Source: Alphaproteobacteria bacterium
Lineage (GTDB): Bacteria; Pseudomonadota; Alphaproteobacteria; Paracaedibacterales; CAIULA01
Reading direction: 5' to 3'
DNA length: 17,840 nt
NCBI GenBank assembly: GCA_019751935.1
Contig: JAIEMR010000133.1
Location: forward strand, 1-17,840
Below the pieces are notes generated by a model that was not told the DNA's origin, ran no database searches, and was given only the letters and a program-made list of their open reading frames with translations. A program made the translations under genes and the position numbers. Positions 8,992 through 15,939 of the stretch are shown here, piece by piece (the stretch's first letter is position 1; every line of letters begins with the position of its first letter).

Positions 8992-10446
8992 ATGAACAAA
9001 ATTGCTTTACATTTTCGTCATTATACAAAAACTCTTAGCTTAACCAGATGGGCTTGGTTATTTATTTTTGTATTAGCTGCTTGCGAAGTAGGACCAGAGT
9101 ACGTCCCTCCAGATGTAACCATACCAAACGAGTACAAAGAAACAAAAGAGGATTGGAAAAAGGCAGAGCCCCAAGATGACATTGATCGCGGCGAATGGTG
9201 GAAAATTTTTGGCGATGCTCGGCTTAATGATTTAATGCAAAAGCTAAATGCATCTAACCAAAATATAGCAGCAGCCGAAGCTCAATACAGGCAAGCAAAA
9301 GCTTTGGTTGATCAAGCACGCGCTGGGTATGCTCCGCAAATAACAGGATCGATTTCTGACAACCGAAGTAAATCACTACCATCAACATCTGCCACAACAT
9401 ACCCAGACACAACTTACACAACTTCGGTGACCGCAACGTGGGAACCTGACTTATGGGGCAGCGTTAAACATGCTGTTGAGGCAAGTCAAGCAGGTGCCGA
9501 AGCAACCGCAGCCCAACTCGCCTTAACACGTCTTTCTATGCAAGCATCAATGGCTCAGTATTATTTCCAACTCTCAACCTTAGACCTTCTTCAAAAAGTA
9601 TTAGAAAGCAATGTCGATTCTTATAAAAAGCTATTAGCCATTACTAAAAATCGTCATGGAATGGGAGTTGCGTCCCTTCTCAACATAGTCACGGTTGAAA
9701 GCCAACTTCAAGCAGCTGAAGTTATGGCCGTCGATAATGGCGTTGCAAGAGCGCAATATGAACATGCGATTGCCGTCTTGATTGGACAACCGGTTTCTGG
9801 TTTTTCCCTTCCAGCAATTCAGGTCAGTTTAAACCCACCTGTGATACCGCCACATCTACCGGCTGAACTTCTCGAACGTCGCCCTGATATTGCTCAAGCT
9901 GAACGTCAGATGGCTGTTGCCAACGCACAAATAGGCGCTGCGATGGCGGCATTTTATCCAACATTCTCATTTAGTGCCTCAGGCGGATTTTCAAGCAATA
10001 GCTTTGCTAAATGGTTATCAGCTCCAGCCCAAGTGTGGTCTTTGGGGCCTCAGCTTGCTGCCAGCTTGTTTGATGGAGGGTTGCTGCGCGCTAAAGAAGC
10101 AGCGGCAAGAGCCAGTTACGATCAATCTGTAGCTTTGTATAGACAAACAATCCTGTCCGCATTCCAAGACGTAGAAGACAACCTAGTCTCTTTAAGGCTT
10201 CTTGAATGGGAAGTGGGCAAACAAACCGAAGCCGTTGCCAGCGCACAGATTCAGCTTAAACTTGTAACAAATGAGTATGTTTCCGGGACAGCGGCACTTG
10301 CAGATGTCGTAACAGCGCAAATTAATGCTTACACAACCCAAAATACACTGAATACGATTATAGGACGCAGAATGGTCGCATCCGTTGGTCTTGTGAAAGC
10401 ATTAGGCGGCGGCTGGAATAAAGGATCTATAAATATAAAACAATGA
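8992..10446 (+). CDS. NodT/OprM-family outer-membrane efflux lipoprotein
   Basis: This is the TolC-like channel completing the tripartite pump. I chose the ATG at 8992 over the TTG immediately upstream (8989). Residues 19-31 end in the lipobox LAAC with the lipidated Cys at residue 31, followed by EVGPEYVPPDVTIPNEY, the signature opening of NodT-family lipoproteins. The sequence GEWWKIFGDARLNDLM and two alpha-helical OEP repeats follow (the second includes ELLERRPDIAQAERQMAVANAQIG). Length, 484 residues, is usual. The 3' end has the family's ALGGGW motif. No strong ribosome binding site is visible, and the gene may rely on read-through from the mdtC-like gene. MdtABC of E. coli uses unlinked TolC, so the linked NodT gene makes this cluster self-sufficient. 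Confidence 0.93.
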   Translation: MNKIALHFRHYTKTLSLTRWAWLFIFVLAACEVGPEYVPPDVTIPNEYKETKEDWKKAEPQDDIDRGEWWKIFGDARLNDLMQKLNASNQNIAAAEAQYRQAKALVDQARAGYAPQITGSISDNRSKSLPSTSATTYPDTTYTTSVTATWEPDLWGSVKHAVEASQAGAEATAAQLALTRLSMQASMAQYYFQLSTLDLLQKVLESNVDSYKKLLAITKNRHGMGVASLLNIVTVESQLQAAEVMAVDNGVARAQYEHAIAVLIGQPVSGFSLPAIQVSLNPPVIPPHLPAELLERRPDIAQAERQMAVANAQIGAAMAAFYPTFSFSASGGFSSNSFAKWLSAPAQVWSLGPQLAASLFDGGLLRAKEAAARASYDQSVALYRQTILSAFQDVEDNLVSLRLLEWEVGKQTEAVASAQIQLKLVTNEYVSGTAALADVVTAQINAYTTQNTLNTIIGRRMVASVGLVKALGGGWNKGSINIKQ

Positions 10447-10495
10447 AATTTATGAGTTATAAAGCAGAACCGACTTAAAATGATTATGCATTTTT

Positions 10496-10560
10496 CGTCA
10501 TCCCGAGGAACATCGTGACGTGGCAATCCAGGAAATACACTGGATCACCACGCCCCTACG
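10496..10560. repeat. Dispersed palindromic repeat (GTCATCCCGAG type)
   Basis: The sequence begins with TCGTCATCCCGAGG. Its core is a hairpin of CGTGGCAATCCAG (10519-10531) and CTGGATCACCACG (10540-10552), complementary at 11 of 13 positions around an 8-nt loop. Repeats with this wording (GTCATCCCG, GGCAATCCAG, CTGGATCACCACG) are abundant in genomes of Rickettsiales and related endosymbionts, as I recall them. Only one copy is in the window. It sits 50 bp after the efflux operon, and its RNA hairpin might act as a weak transcript end. Confidence 0.6.
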
Positions 10561-10606
10561 AGGCTCGTATAGAACCATTAAATTGATAAATTTCTCATTT
10601 CAATCA

Positions 10607-10924
10607 CTAATTAATTTCAAAAGTGCGAGATTCCATTATGAAAAACAAAGCTCCAAAAGCTGCTGTGGGTCCGCTAATGCTATGCGATTCGACTTTGTGT
10701 AATTCATCAAGCAAGATATGGTTAATTGCCGTTGCCCCCGCAATTGAATCCGATCAATCCACTCCAGAGTTTGCCTCGACTGATTCAACACTCACTTTCC
10801 CGGCATGAATTTCTATATAACCATTGATCTTAGAGGCAGGGTGTGTTCTATGCTCTTCTTGATGGATGCTAAAGCTTTGCATATGTATGTAGCTATGAAA
10901 AGGATTTTTAGAGAAGCAACTATA
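10607..10924 (-). pseudogene. Possible degenerate reading frame, unrecognised
   Basis: On the minus strand one frame stays open from 10924 to a TAG at 10609-10607, except for a single TGA at 10756-10754. It gives 56 codons, the stop, then 48 codons. The translation has a non-random look (INGYIEIHAGKVSVESVEAN before the stop, SDSIAGATAINHILLDEL after it), but I recognise no family. There is no obvious start codon with a ribosome binding site at its upstream end. It could be the remnant of a gene or simply chance. Together with the repeat to its left, it accounts for most of the gap between the efflux operon and the DUF1328 gene. Confidence 0.22.
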
Positions 10925-11055
10925 TTAGAATTAGAGTTGTGAAATGAAATCGTTTATATAAGCGCTGAAAGCTGGTAAGCAATAAAAATATGTTATTTTA
11001 AGTCAGAAAAGATGATATAAAGTAGATGTTGTCTTTAAAATAAAAGGAAACAGAA

Positions 11056-11214
11056 ATGTTATCTTATATCCTAGCTTCCTTTATTCTAGGTATCATTTGT
11101 GCATACTTAGGTTTTGGACGTCTTGCTGGAGTCTTTGCTTTAATCAGTAAAATTCTGGCTATTATTTTCCTTGTATTCTTTGTAGCAGGGCTAATTAACC
11201 ATTTATTTTTATAA
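11056..11214 (+). CDS. DUF1328 (YtjA-like) small membrane protein
   Basis: This 52-residue gene encodes MLSYILASFILGIICAYLGF followed by GRLAGVFALISKILAIIFLV. It has two hydrophobic helices, with the conserved LGFG(R/G)xAG turn and the SKIL stretch leading into the second helix. These are the marks of the DUF1328/YtjA family, small inner-membrane proteins of unknown function widespread in proteobacteria and often stress-associated. AAGGAAA lies 5 nt upstream of the ATG, which fixes the start. It stands alone between the decayed frame and the convergent nuclease-fold gene. Length and layout are typical, so it is probably functional. Confidence 0.85.
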   Translation: MLSYILASFILGIICAYLGFGRLAGVFALISKILAIIFLVFFVAGLINHLFL

Positions 11215-11225
11215 AATTGGTTTTT
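11197..11225 (+). terminator. Possible intrinsic terminator of the DUF1328 gene
   Basis: AACCATTTAT (11197-11206) can pair with ATAAA..TGGTT (11211-11222) around a TTTT loop with a 2-nt bulge, followed by a run of T to 11225. It overlaps the stop codon. The stem is AT-rich and therefore weak. Confidence 0.3.
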
Positions 11226-11314
11226 AGGGCCCCATAGACTATGCCTTGGTTCAGGCCGTCAGGTCAGAGAATCCAAATGAGAGAAATTTACAAGCTTACC
11301 TAAAAATAAAGACC

Positions 11315-12529
11315 CTATTTAAATTCGAAGATTAAGGCCGCATGATCAGATGTCTTGATTGAAGGATCTGACACATCCAGGGATTTATTAATTAAAATAT
11401 GAGGCTGCCAAGGATGGGAACTATTCGTCAATACATAATCCAGCTCCCCTCCTCCATTATGTGTAGGATTACCCAATCTTAGCATATGTAAATTTTTTAT
11501 AACTTCGAATAATATTTTTTTAAAACTATCTGTCTCTGTGGACATAATCCCCAGAGCTACCGTTTCTTCTTTAGATTTCACAAAATGCTCATTTTTTAGT
11601 TCATGAATGCTAGAGTTCCAGTCTCCTGCTATATACCAGGGAGCTGTGGAATTTATGATATTATTAAAAACCGATGCCTCTTCTAAGTGTGGTTTTATAA
11701 TACCGTTATGGGATATATTTAAATGTGTAACGATTGCTGTCCGCAAACCGTGTGCATCAGCGAATCTCTCTTCTTTCAATTCAGACTCATATCTATCAAC
11801 CATACTATAATATTGGGCGATACCCTTTTCAGGCATAAAATGTTGCAGTCTATTAAAGCCCTGTTGGGCATGCCACTGCCAATCAACATTTTCATGATCG
11901 TTACTGTGTGCATTTCTTATTAAATCTCCTGCAATGTTTAAATGATCCTTAGCTTTGCCGTTAAGTATTTCAAAATGCATCAAGGCTTTTTCATATGCCC
12001 ATTTAACAAAGCCATACATCAATTGGTTAATATCATTACCACCCCCACTCATAGTGTGAACTGATCCAAAAATTATACCATCAATAAAGGCTGTTAATAA
12101 CGGGCGATACTCAAGGCCTGATAAATAGTTTGAAAGAATAATATGTGGATCTTTAATTTCTAAATCAGTCATAATGGCTACATTACAGCGGGAGCCATCT
12201 GGTTGATTTTCAAGCCATGCAATCTCTTTATCTGTTAATGATTTTCCTTGAATCATAGAATCAACATGTCTGTTTTCACTCCAAGGGGCTAGTAGTAGCG
12301 TCCAATCATATTGATCTTTATAAACATCAATAATTCGATTAATACTACATCGATGACTGCCGCGAAATTTCCACGTACCCTTAGGCCACCCACATTCTTG
12401 AAGACAACAAACAAAATTTTTACAACCATGCAGATGATCTTCTAATAATTTATACTTGTCCGTTTTTGCACCATCTTGGGCCTCTCCAGTTGCTCCCTGC
12501 ATGTTCCATGTAATCAAATATTTAACCAT
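11315..12529 (-). CDS. CdtB-like endonuclease/exonuclease/phosphatase-fold protein, 404 aa
   Basis: The fold is that of DNase I and CdtB, the nuclease/phosphatase subunit of cytolethal distending toxin. Motifs occur in the family's order: ITWNMQGA (N9), LQECG (E45), CNVAIMTDLEI (115-125), YRPLL (141-145), GSVHTMSGGGND (H158, D166), AGDWN (D303, N305), GGELDYVL (D364) and TSDHAALIF (D395, H396). CdtB proteins read TWNLQGA, VQEAG, NLALVS, RPLL, HA..NDA, LGDFNR, LDYA and SDHFPV at the same points. About 137 residues lie between D166 and D303, where CdtB has roughly 35, so about 100 residues are inserted; they include a second GDLIRN-like strand (201-206) and VTHLNISHNG (267-276). No signal peptide or cdtA/cdtC neighbour is seen. 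AAGGAAAA lies just upstream of the ATG. All catalytic positions appear intact, so it may be active, but its target is unknown. Confidence 0.75.
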   Translation of the reverse strand: MVKYLITWNMQGATGEAQDGAKTDKYKLLEDHLHGCKNFVCCLQECGWPKGTWKFRGSHRCSINRIIDVYKDQYDWTLLLAPWSENRHVDSMIQGKSLTDKEIAWLENQPDGSRCNVAIMTDLEIKDPHIILSNYLSGLEYRPLLTAFIDGIIFGSVHTMSGGGNDINQLMYGFVKWAYEKALMHFEILNGKAKDHLNIAGDLIRNAHSNDHENVDWQWHAQQGFNRLQHFMPEKGIAQYYSMVDRYESELKEERFADAHGLRTAIVTHLNISHNGIIKPHLEEASVFNNIINSTAPWYIAGDWNSSIHELKNEHFVKSKEETVALGIMSTETDSFKKILFEVIKNLHMLRLGNPTHNGGGELDYVLTNSSHPWQPHILINKSLDVSDPSIKTSDHAALIFEFK

Positions 12530-12543
12530 GGCTTTTCCTTGTT

Positions 12544-12562
12544 ACTATTTTTAAAAAATAGT
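12544..12562. promoter_or_regulatory. Perfect palindrome upstream of the CdtB-like gene, possible operator
   Basis: ACTATTTTT and AAAAATAGT are exact reverse complements around a single central A. The palindrome lies 15-33 nt upstream of the gene's ATG, just before its ribosome binding site, where a repressor or an early-transcript hairpin could act. It is very AT-rich in an AT-rich spacer, so chance cannot be excluded. Confidence 0.35.
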
Positions 12563-12851
12563 CTGTAATTGGATAATTAATAAAGTAGTAACTTTTTCTG
12601 ACCTAATTGATTACTTACTAACCAGTCATATATAAGAGAGAAAGTTGAAAAATCAGTATTAAAAATAACTTTTCGAAAGTAAGAAACTCCGTAATGCCTT
12701 ACATGAGTGGAAGCTTTGGTATTCTATTTTTCGAAGATGAAACCTTGTATAAGATATACATTTGGGTAGTAATAGGAGGTTTTAATAGACAGTCTTATAT
12801 CTAGAGTCTTAATAAAAGAAGGTGTCAAAGTTTATCCAAAGCTGCAAATAG
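12563..12851. other. AT-rich spacer without a supported gene
   Basis: Between the palindrome and the end of the frameshifted integrase I find no gene I can support. A short open stretch on the minus strand (around 12590-12730, containing HYGVSYFRKVIFNTDF) lacks a start and resembles nothing I know. An AGGAGG at 12777-12782 on the plus strand is not followed by a start codon. No tRNA or attachment-site duplication is visible. It is probably eroded accessory DNA. Confidence 0.4.
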
Positions 12852-13919
12852 TTAACCCCTATTAATTCCTAACCTCTCCATCACTTCCCCCTGTCTATGC
12901 AAACTCAATGTCCCATAGCTTGTAAATGTGGTCAGTGGGCTTTCATGGCCTAAGTTCTGGCTCCAGGCTTTAAACTGTTCGGGGTTTGTGCAAACCTTTT
13001 GCCCCAATTCAGCCCGAGTGTTTCGAAAAGAATGCGGATTGTAATAGGGTAATCCTGCTGATTTAAAAGCTTCTTTGAATATTTCACGTATTGGTGTTGT
13101 CGTCGTCCAATGAATAGGCTCTAAGCCATCGATAACAAAGGCGTTATTCTTATCATGCTTTAGGGCAGTGCGTGGGAAAAGTGGGGAATTAAGGTCATAA
13201 AGCTCTCCCTTAATAAGGTAATCAATCCAATCAACGACGATTTGCCTAACATTCTCTCTCACAGGAAAGAAAAAAGTGTTTATGGTCTTGCTGAATTTGG
13301 TTTTAACTTCCTTAGGATTTTGTCTAACTAAACCGCGTATAAAATAGACATGCTTAATTTTCAGAGTCATTAGCACTTGCACACGCACACCCGTTAAAAG
13401 AGTAAAAGCTATTAGAGCTTGGTTTCTCCGTTCAACCTCGTTAGTCAATGGCATTTTCTTTAATACCGCACATATTTGCTCTATGGTAGGAAAGTCTTTT
13501 TCTGCCATTGTTTTTGCAGCACTCGTATCTTTGTCGGAGAGGCTCAAATATTCAATATCTGGCAAATGGATTTGTGATTTATAGCCTGGTTGATAAACAA
13601 GCCACGGAAAAAGTCTTTTAAAGGGTTCACAGTTGCTAATAACGTGGAAACGCTTAAAGGTTCATCCGTTCTTTGAGTTCTGAGTTGAGTTAAATACTTC
13701 TTAAATCCTGCAGCCTGCTCTTTGTTGAATGTCTTGAAATCTTTGAGCTTTGTGTATTGTTCAAAACGCAACAGGGCCTTTCTTATGCCATCAAGCGCTG
13801 AAGAAGCCTTTCCCTTAGCCTCTCTGATAATAACGCCTTTTAATACGCTCATTATTTGAGTTATATGGTGCTTTATGGGCCAGGTCTTTTACACCTTTCT
13901 GGATTGTTATTTTAGCCAT
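12852..13919 (-). pseudogene. Tyrosine recombinase (phage-type integrase) with two frameshifts
   Basis: Read through all frames, this is one integrase of about 350 residues. The true start is the ATG at 13919 (MAKITIQKGVKDL...) with AGAGGA 9 nt upstream. After NERIKRRYYQ, the family's NERIKREYF segment, the frame shifts near 13825-13830 into REAKGKASSALDGIRKALLR, the core-binding domain. It shifts again near 13603-13606, between LKDFFR and WLVYQPGYKSQIHLPDIEYL. The catalytic domain is intact in the last frame: R61 in TGVRVQ, H178 and R181 in HSFRNTR, H207 in LGHES and Y217 in TSYGTL (numbered from the internal Met at 13565). Two frameshifts would prevent full-length translation unless they are sequencing errors. 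An HNH remnant lies immediately upstream. Confidence 0.85.
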
Positions 13920-14000
13920 ATTAGTCTGTCCTCTTCTTATCACATATAGAGCTAGGTTTTGAGGTATCATCTAAATCTAACTGCGACGTTGCTCCTCCTT

Positions 14001-14108
14001 CTAGTCAAAAATTTCGTCACTTTTTCCAATATTGCAAACAGAGCATAATGTCTGAAAATTTTCGATTAAAGTCTCTCCACCTTTTGACCAGGGTGTAATA
14101 TGATCAAT
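14001..14108 (-). pseudogene. C-terminal remnant of an HNH endonuclease
   Basis: The minus strand reads IDHITPWSKGGETLIENFQT, then LCSVCNIGKSDEIFD and a stop. This is the HNH core of McrA-like homing or restriction nucleases: DH, PWSKGG, the N of ENFQ, the CxxC zinc pair ending in CN, and K. The 5' end is missing: in this frame a TAG lies just upstream, and the preceding DNA belongs to a small exported protein in another frame. The two have therefore been joined by deletion or insertion around 14108-14150. An AAGGAGGAG follows the stop, but no start codon uses it well. Confidence 0.75.
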
Positions 14109-14379
14109 TTGCTAATAATGAAGATCCCTGCCTTGCCAATATCATAGCTTGAGGATTGTATACGGGCTTATACTGTAGCTGCTGTATTATATTTGGAGGA
14201 AATTTCTCAAAGGCGTATGCTTGACATTGAGTGGAATCCTTATCAAAGTGCGAAATATTTTTCTCACTATTTATCCATCGGTATCCTCCACCCCCTCCTA
14301 AAAGCAATGCCATCGTTATCGAACAAATGAGGACTTTAACAAACCCAAACTCATGATACTTTAAATTATTTAAGAACAT
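14104..14379 (-). CDS. Small exported protein, probably 3'-truncated
   Basis: The open frame extends upstream to 14580, but that part is only the shadow of the neighbouring gene, so I place the start at the ATG at 14379, with GAAAGGG about 12 nt upstream. The 91-residue product has a basic N terminus, a hydrophobic segment (VKVLICSITMALLLGG), then DKDSTQCQAYAFEKFPPNII. This resembles the short periplasmic proteins with one conserved Cys and a mid-chain PP found in many proteobacteria. The C terminus (about the last 15 residues) runs into the HNH remnant and is probably not original. The gene follows the next entry by 31 nt on the same strand and is likely its operon partner. Function unknown. 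Confidence 0.5.
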   Translation of the reverse strand: MFLNNLKYHEFGFVKVLICSITMALLLGGGGGYRWINSEKNISHFDKDSTQCQAYAFEKFPPNIIQQLQYKPVYNPQAMILARQGSSLLAN

Positions 14380-14410
14380 TGCAGCCAGTACCCTTTCGGT
14401 TTTTATATTT

Positions 14411-14677
14411 CTACTTATACCTGTCCTTGCTTCCTTTCCTCCCAGTATTTGGATTGACATTTCCTTTAGATGACCAGTTGTTTCTTGGCTTACTGGCACG
14501 TGGATTAGTACGTACATGAGGCTGCACATAAGTACCATTTGGGTTAACATGTGGCCTAACTCTATGGCTGCCATTGCCAATTCTCGCTTCGCCTTTGCTT
14601 ATTAATAGAAATAGGCAAGATACACTAAAAATCAAAAGAACCCAGCAGCGCTTTTGCATGGCTTTTTTACACAACAT
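14411..14677 (-). CDS. Small secreted protein of the NPNGTYVQPHxRTNP type
   Basis: The 88-residue product has a clear signal peptide (a KK-rich start, then WVLLIFSVSCLFLLI, with cleavage probably after SKGEA at about residue 31). The mature part is basic and glycine/asparagine-rich. It contains HVNPNGTYVQPHVRTNP, then NNWSSKGNVNPNTGRKG, a repeated-looking signature found in short exported proteins of many proteobacteria and their phages. Its function is unknown to me. AAGGAA 8 nt upstream supports the ATG at 14677. The IS5-like remnant begins about 17 nt upstream of the start, so the native promoter is probably gone; any transcription would come from the IS side. Confidence 0.7.
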   Translation of the reverse strand: MLCKKAMQKRCWVLLIFSVSCLFLLISKGEARIGNGSHRVRPHVNPNGTYVQPHVRTNPRASKPRNNWSSKGNVNPNTGRKGSKDRYK

Positions 14678-14693
14678 TTTGGGATTTCCTTAA

Positions 14694-15036
14694 ACAGTTG
14701 ATTCGGGATATCAAGGATTAGATAAACTGCACCAAGAAACCGAAATCCCCTATAAAGCCACGAAAAAGAAACCTTTAGATAGGGAAGAAAAAGAGTACAA
14801 CAGAGCCTTATCACGGATTCGTGTTAAGGTTGAAAATGTCCTAGCAAACATCAAAACTTTTAGAATCCTCAAAGACTGCTATCGCAATAAACGCAAACGC
14901 TACAACATCAAGTTCAATATTATTGCCGGGATCGTTAATCTTAAAAATGGTTTCGCTCCTGCATGATACACAAAACCTTCAGGAAAACAACGTCAAACCA
15001 GTAAACTCTTTTCAGACCTACTTACGCAACAGGTCT
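14694..15036 (+). mobile_element. IS5-family insertion sequence remnant (right end)
   Basis: The segment holds the last 88 codons of a transposase and the right terminus. The terminus, read inward, is AGACCTGTTGCGTAAG, the type of end found on IS5-family elements; AGACCT (15014-15019) and AGGTCT (15031-15036) also form a small inverted pair. The left end and most of the transposase are missing: the sequence switches abruptly at about 14694 into the upstream region of the small secreted protein. The right end lies inside a tyrosine recombinase gene. The exact IS border and target duplication cannot be fixed without the full element. Confidence 0.7.
14700..14966 (+). pseudogene. IS5-like DDE transposase, C-terminal fragment
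   Basis: The frame reads DSGYQGLDKLHQETEIPYKA, then KKPLDREEKEYNRALSRIRV, KVENVLANIKTFRILKDCYR and finally FNIIAGIVNLKNGFAPA and a stop. This is the last third of a DDE_Tnp_4-type transposase of the IS5 family. It holds the second catalytic Asp (in DSGYQG) and the catalytic Glu (in RVKVEN), but the first Asp and the N-terminal helix-turn-helix are absent. An in-frame TAA lies immediately upstream and there is no start codon, so it is a non-functional remnant. It points against the neighbouring minus-strand genes. Confidence 0.85.
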
Positions 15037-15677
15037 ATTAACTCCCCGTGCCTTGCACCCGTACTAAGAGCCAAAACAACTAAAAGATAAAGATAATTCT
15101 CTTCCTCTTTAGAGGCTCTTAATAATCTTTCTCGTTCATCATCATCTAGGTAACGAACTCTCCCCCTAGGTTCTGGTAATTTTGATATTTTCTTCATGGG
15201 GTGGTCATGCATCCACTCCCACTCATTGATTGCAAGGGTAAATACATGTCCTAAAGCCGTCATATAGCGATTCACAGTGGAAGAAGAGCGTTTTTCCACA
15301 TTATTACTACTGCTGGTACTGAGCAGCTTATCTCGCCTTTCTATGATGAAAGCCTTTGTGATATCAGAGAGAAGATAAACACCTATCTCTTTTTTCCACC
15401 ACTCAAGAATTCCTTTAATATCTTGATAACGTTTGGGATTACGTTTCTTTGTATCATTCAAATAACGGTCTATAAGCTTTCCAACTGTATGCTTTTTCGC
15501 TTCAGCAGTTTTGAAATAACGGCCCTGTTTTATTTCAGTTTCGGTTTGTTTAGCCCATTCTTTCGCATCTGTTTTGCGTGTAAAAGTAGCTGATTGAGTG
15601 GGAAACCCCTTTAAACGAACTTTAACCCGATAACCAGTAGTGCCATCGTTATTTTCTCGTGTTTCAATTGTTGCCAT
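15018..15677 (-). pseudogene. Tyrosine recombinase (integrase) truncated by the IS
   Basis: From the ATG at 15677 (SD AGGTGAG, 6 nt spacing) the product starts MATIETRENNDGTTGYRVKV, an N-terminal arm-binding domain. A SAM-like core-binding domain follows (about residues 65-165), then the start of the catalytic domain with the first active-site Arg, R209, in STGARHGEL. At about 15037 the gene runs into the IS right end, adds a few IS-encoded residues and stops. The Lys, HxxR, His and Tyr of the active site are therefore missing, and the fragment should be inactive. A longer upstream reading to 15779 is open but lacks a better start. This integrase is unrelated in detail to the one at 12852-13919, so two elements have been lost here. 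Confidence 0.85.
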
Positions 15678-15683
15678 ATGTGT

Positions 15684-15700
15684 CTCACCTTTTGTAGGTG
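15684..15700 (-). promoter_or_regulatory. Hairpin covering the ribosome binding site of the truncated integrase
   Basis: On the minus strand CACCT (15700-15696) and AGGTG (15690-15686) form a perfect 5-bp stem with a 5-nt loop, and the second arm is part of the SD sequence AGGTGAG. Such a stem could hide the SD and keep integrase translation low. It is short, and relevant only historically since the gene is broken. Confidence 0.25.
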
Positions 15701-15812
15701 GAAACACTCTACAATAGACAAGGATAAATGGCAACAACGGTGTATTAAACCGTATAACAATAATCATAAACGCAAGCAATTCAAAGGAGAAACAAATTAT
15801 TTTGACGTTTGA

Positions 15813-15829
15813 GGGACACTAAAGGGGCA
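15813..15829 (-). repeat. TGCCCC/TGTCCC tandem repeat, putative integrase arm site
   Basis: Read on the minus strand this is TGCCCCTTTAGTGTCCC: two TGNCCC units 11 bp apart, about one helical turn. It lies about 140 bp upstream of the truncated integrase. A 15/17 match in the opposite orientation lies at 17805-17821. Tandem TGNCCC boxes next to integrase genes are what arm-type binding sites look like; the assignment is inferred. Confidence 0.4.
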
Positions 15830-15875
15830 AATGGCTTGGAAAAATCCTAGAGTGCCATAACTTGAATTATTCAAC

Positions 15876-15933
15876 TGGCAGTAAAATCTTTTAATTTTTA
15901 TATTACTATGTAAAGTGGGATAGTTGGCAGTAA
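15876..15933 (+). repeat. Direct repeat TGGCAGTAA upstream of the small membrane gene
   Basis: TGGCAGTAA occurs at 15876-15884 and again at 15925-15933, 49 bp apart, with similar flanks (AAC or AGT before it). The second copy ends 6 nt before the TTG start of the next gene. It could be a regulator binding pair or chance. The rest of the 15701-15939 spacer holds the TGNCCC boxes and no gene. Confidence 0.25.
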
Positions 15934-15939
15934 GTTGTT

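Noticed and set aside
10520..10808. Two short plus-strand frames after the efflux operon
   Set aside because: The first starts inside the palindromic repeat, and the second is antisense to the degenerate frame; neither looks like a known protein or has a ribosome binding site.
14380..14580. Upstream extension of the exported-protein frame to an ATG at 14580
   Set aside because: This part overlaps the conserved secreted-protein gene in another frame and reads as its shadow; the internal ATG at 14379 is preferred.
15678..15779. 34-residue N-terminal extension of the truncated integrase
   Set aside because: The ATG at 15677 has a good ribosome binding site and starts the family's normal N terminus.
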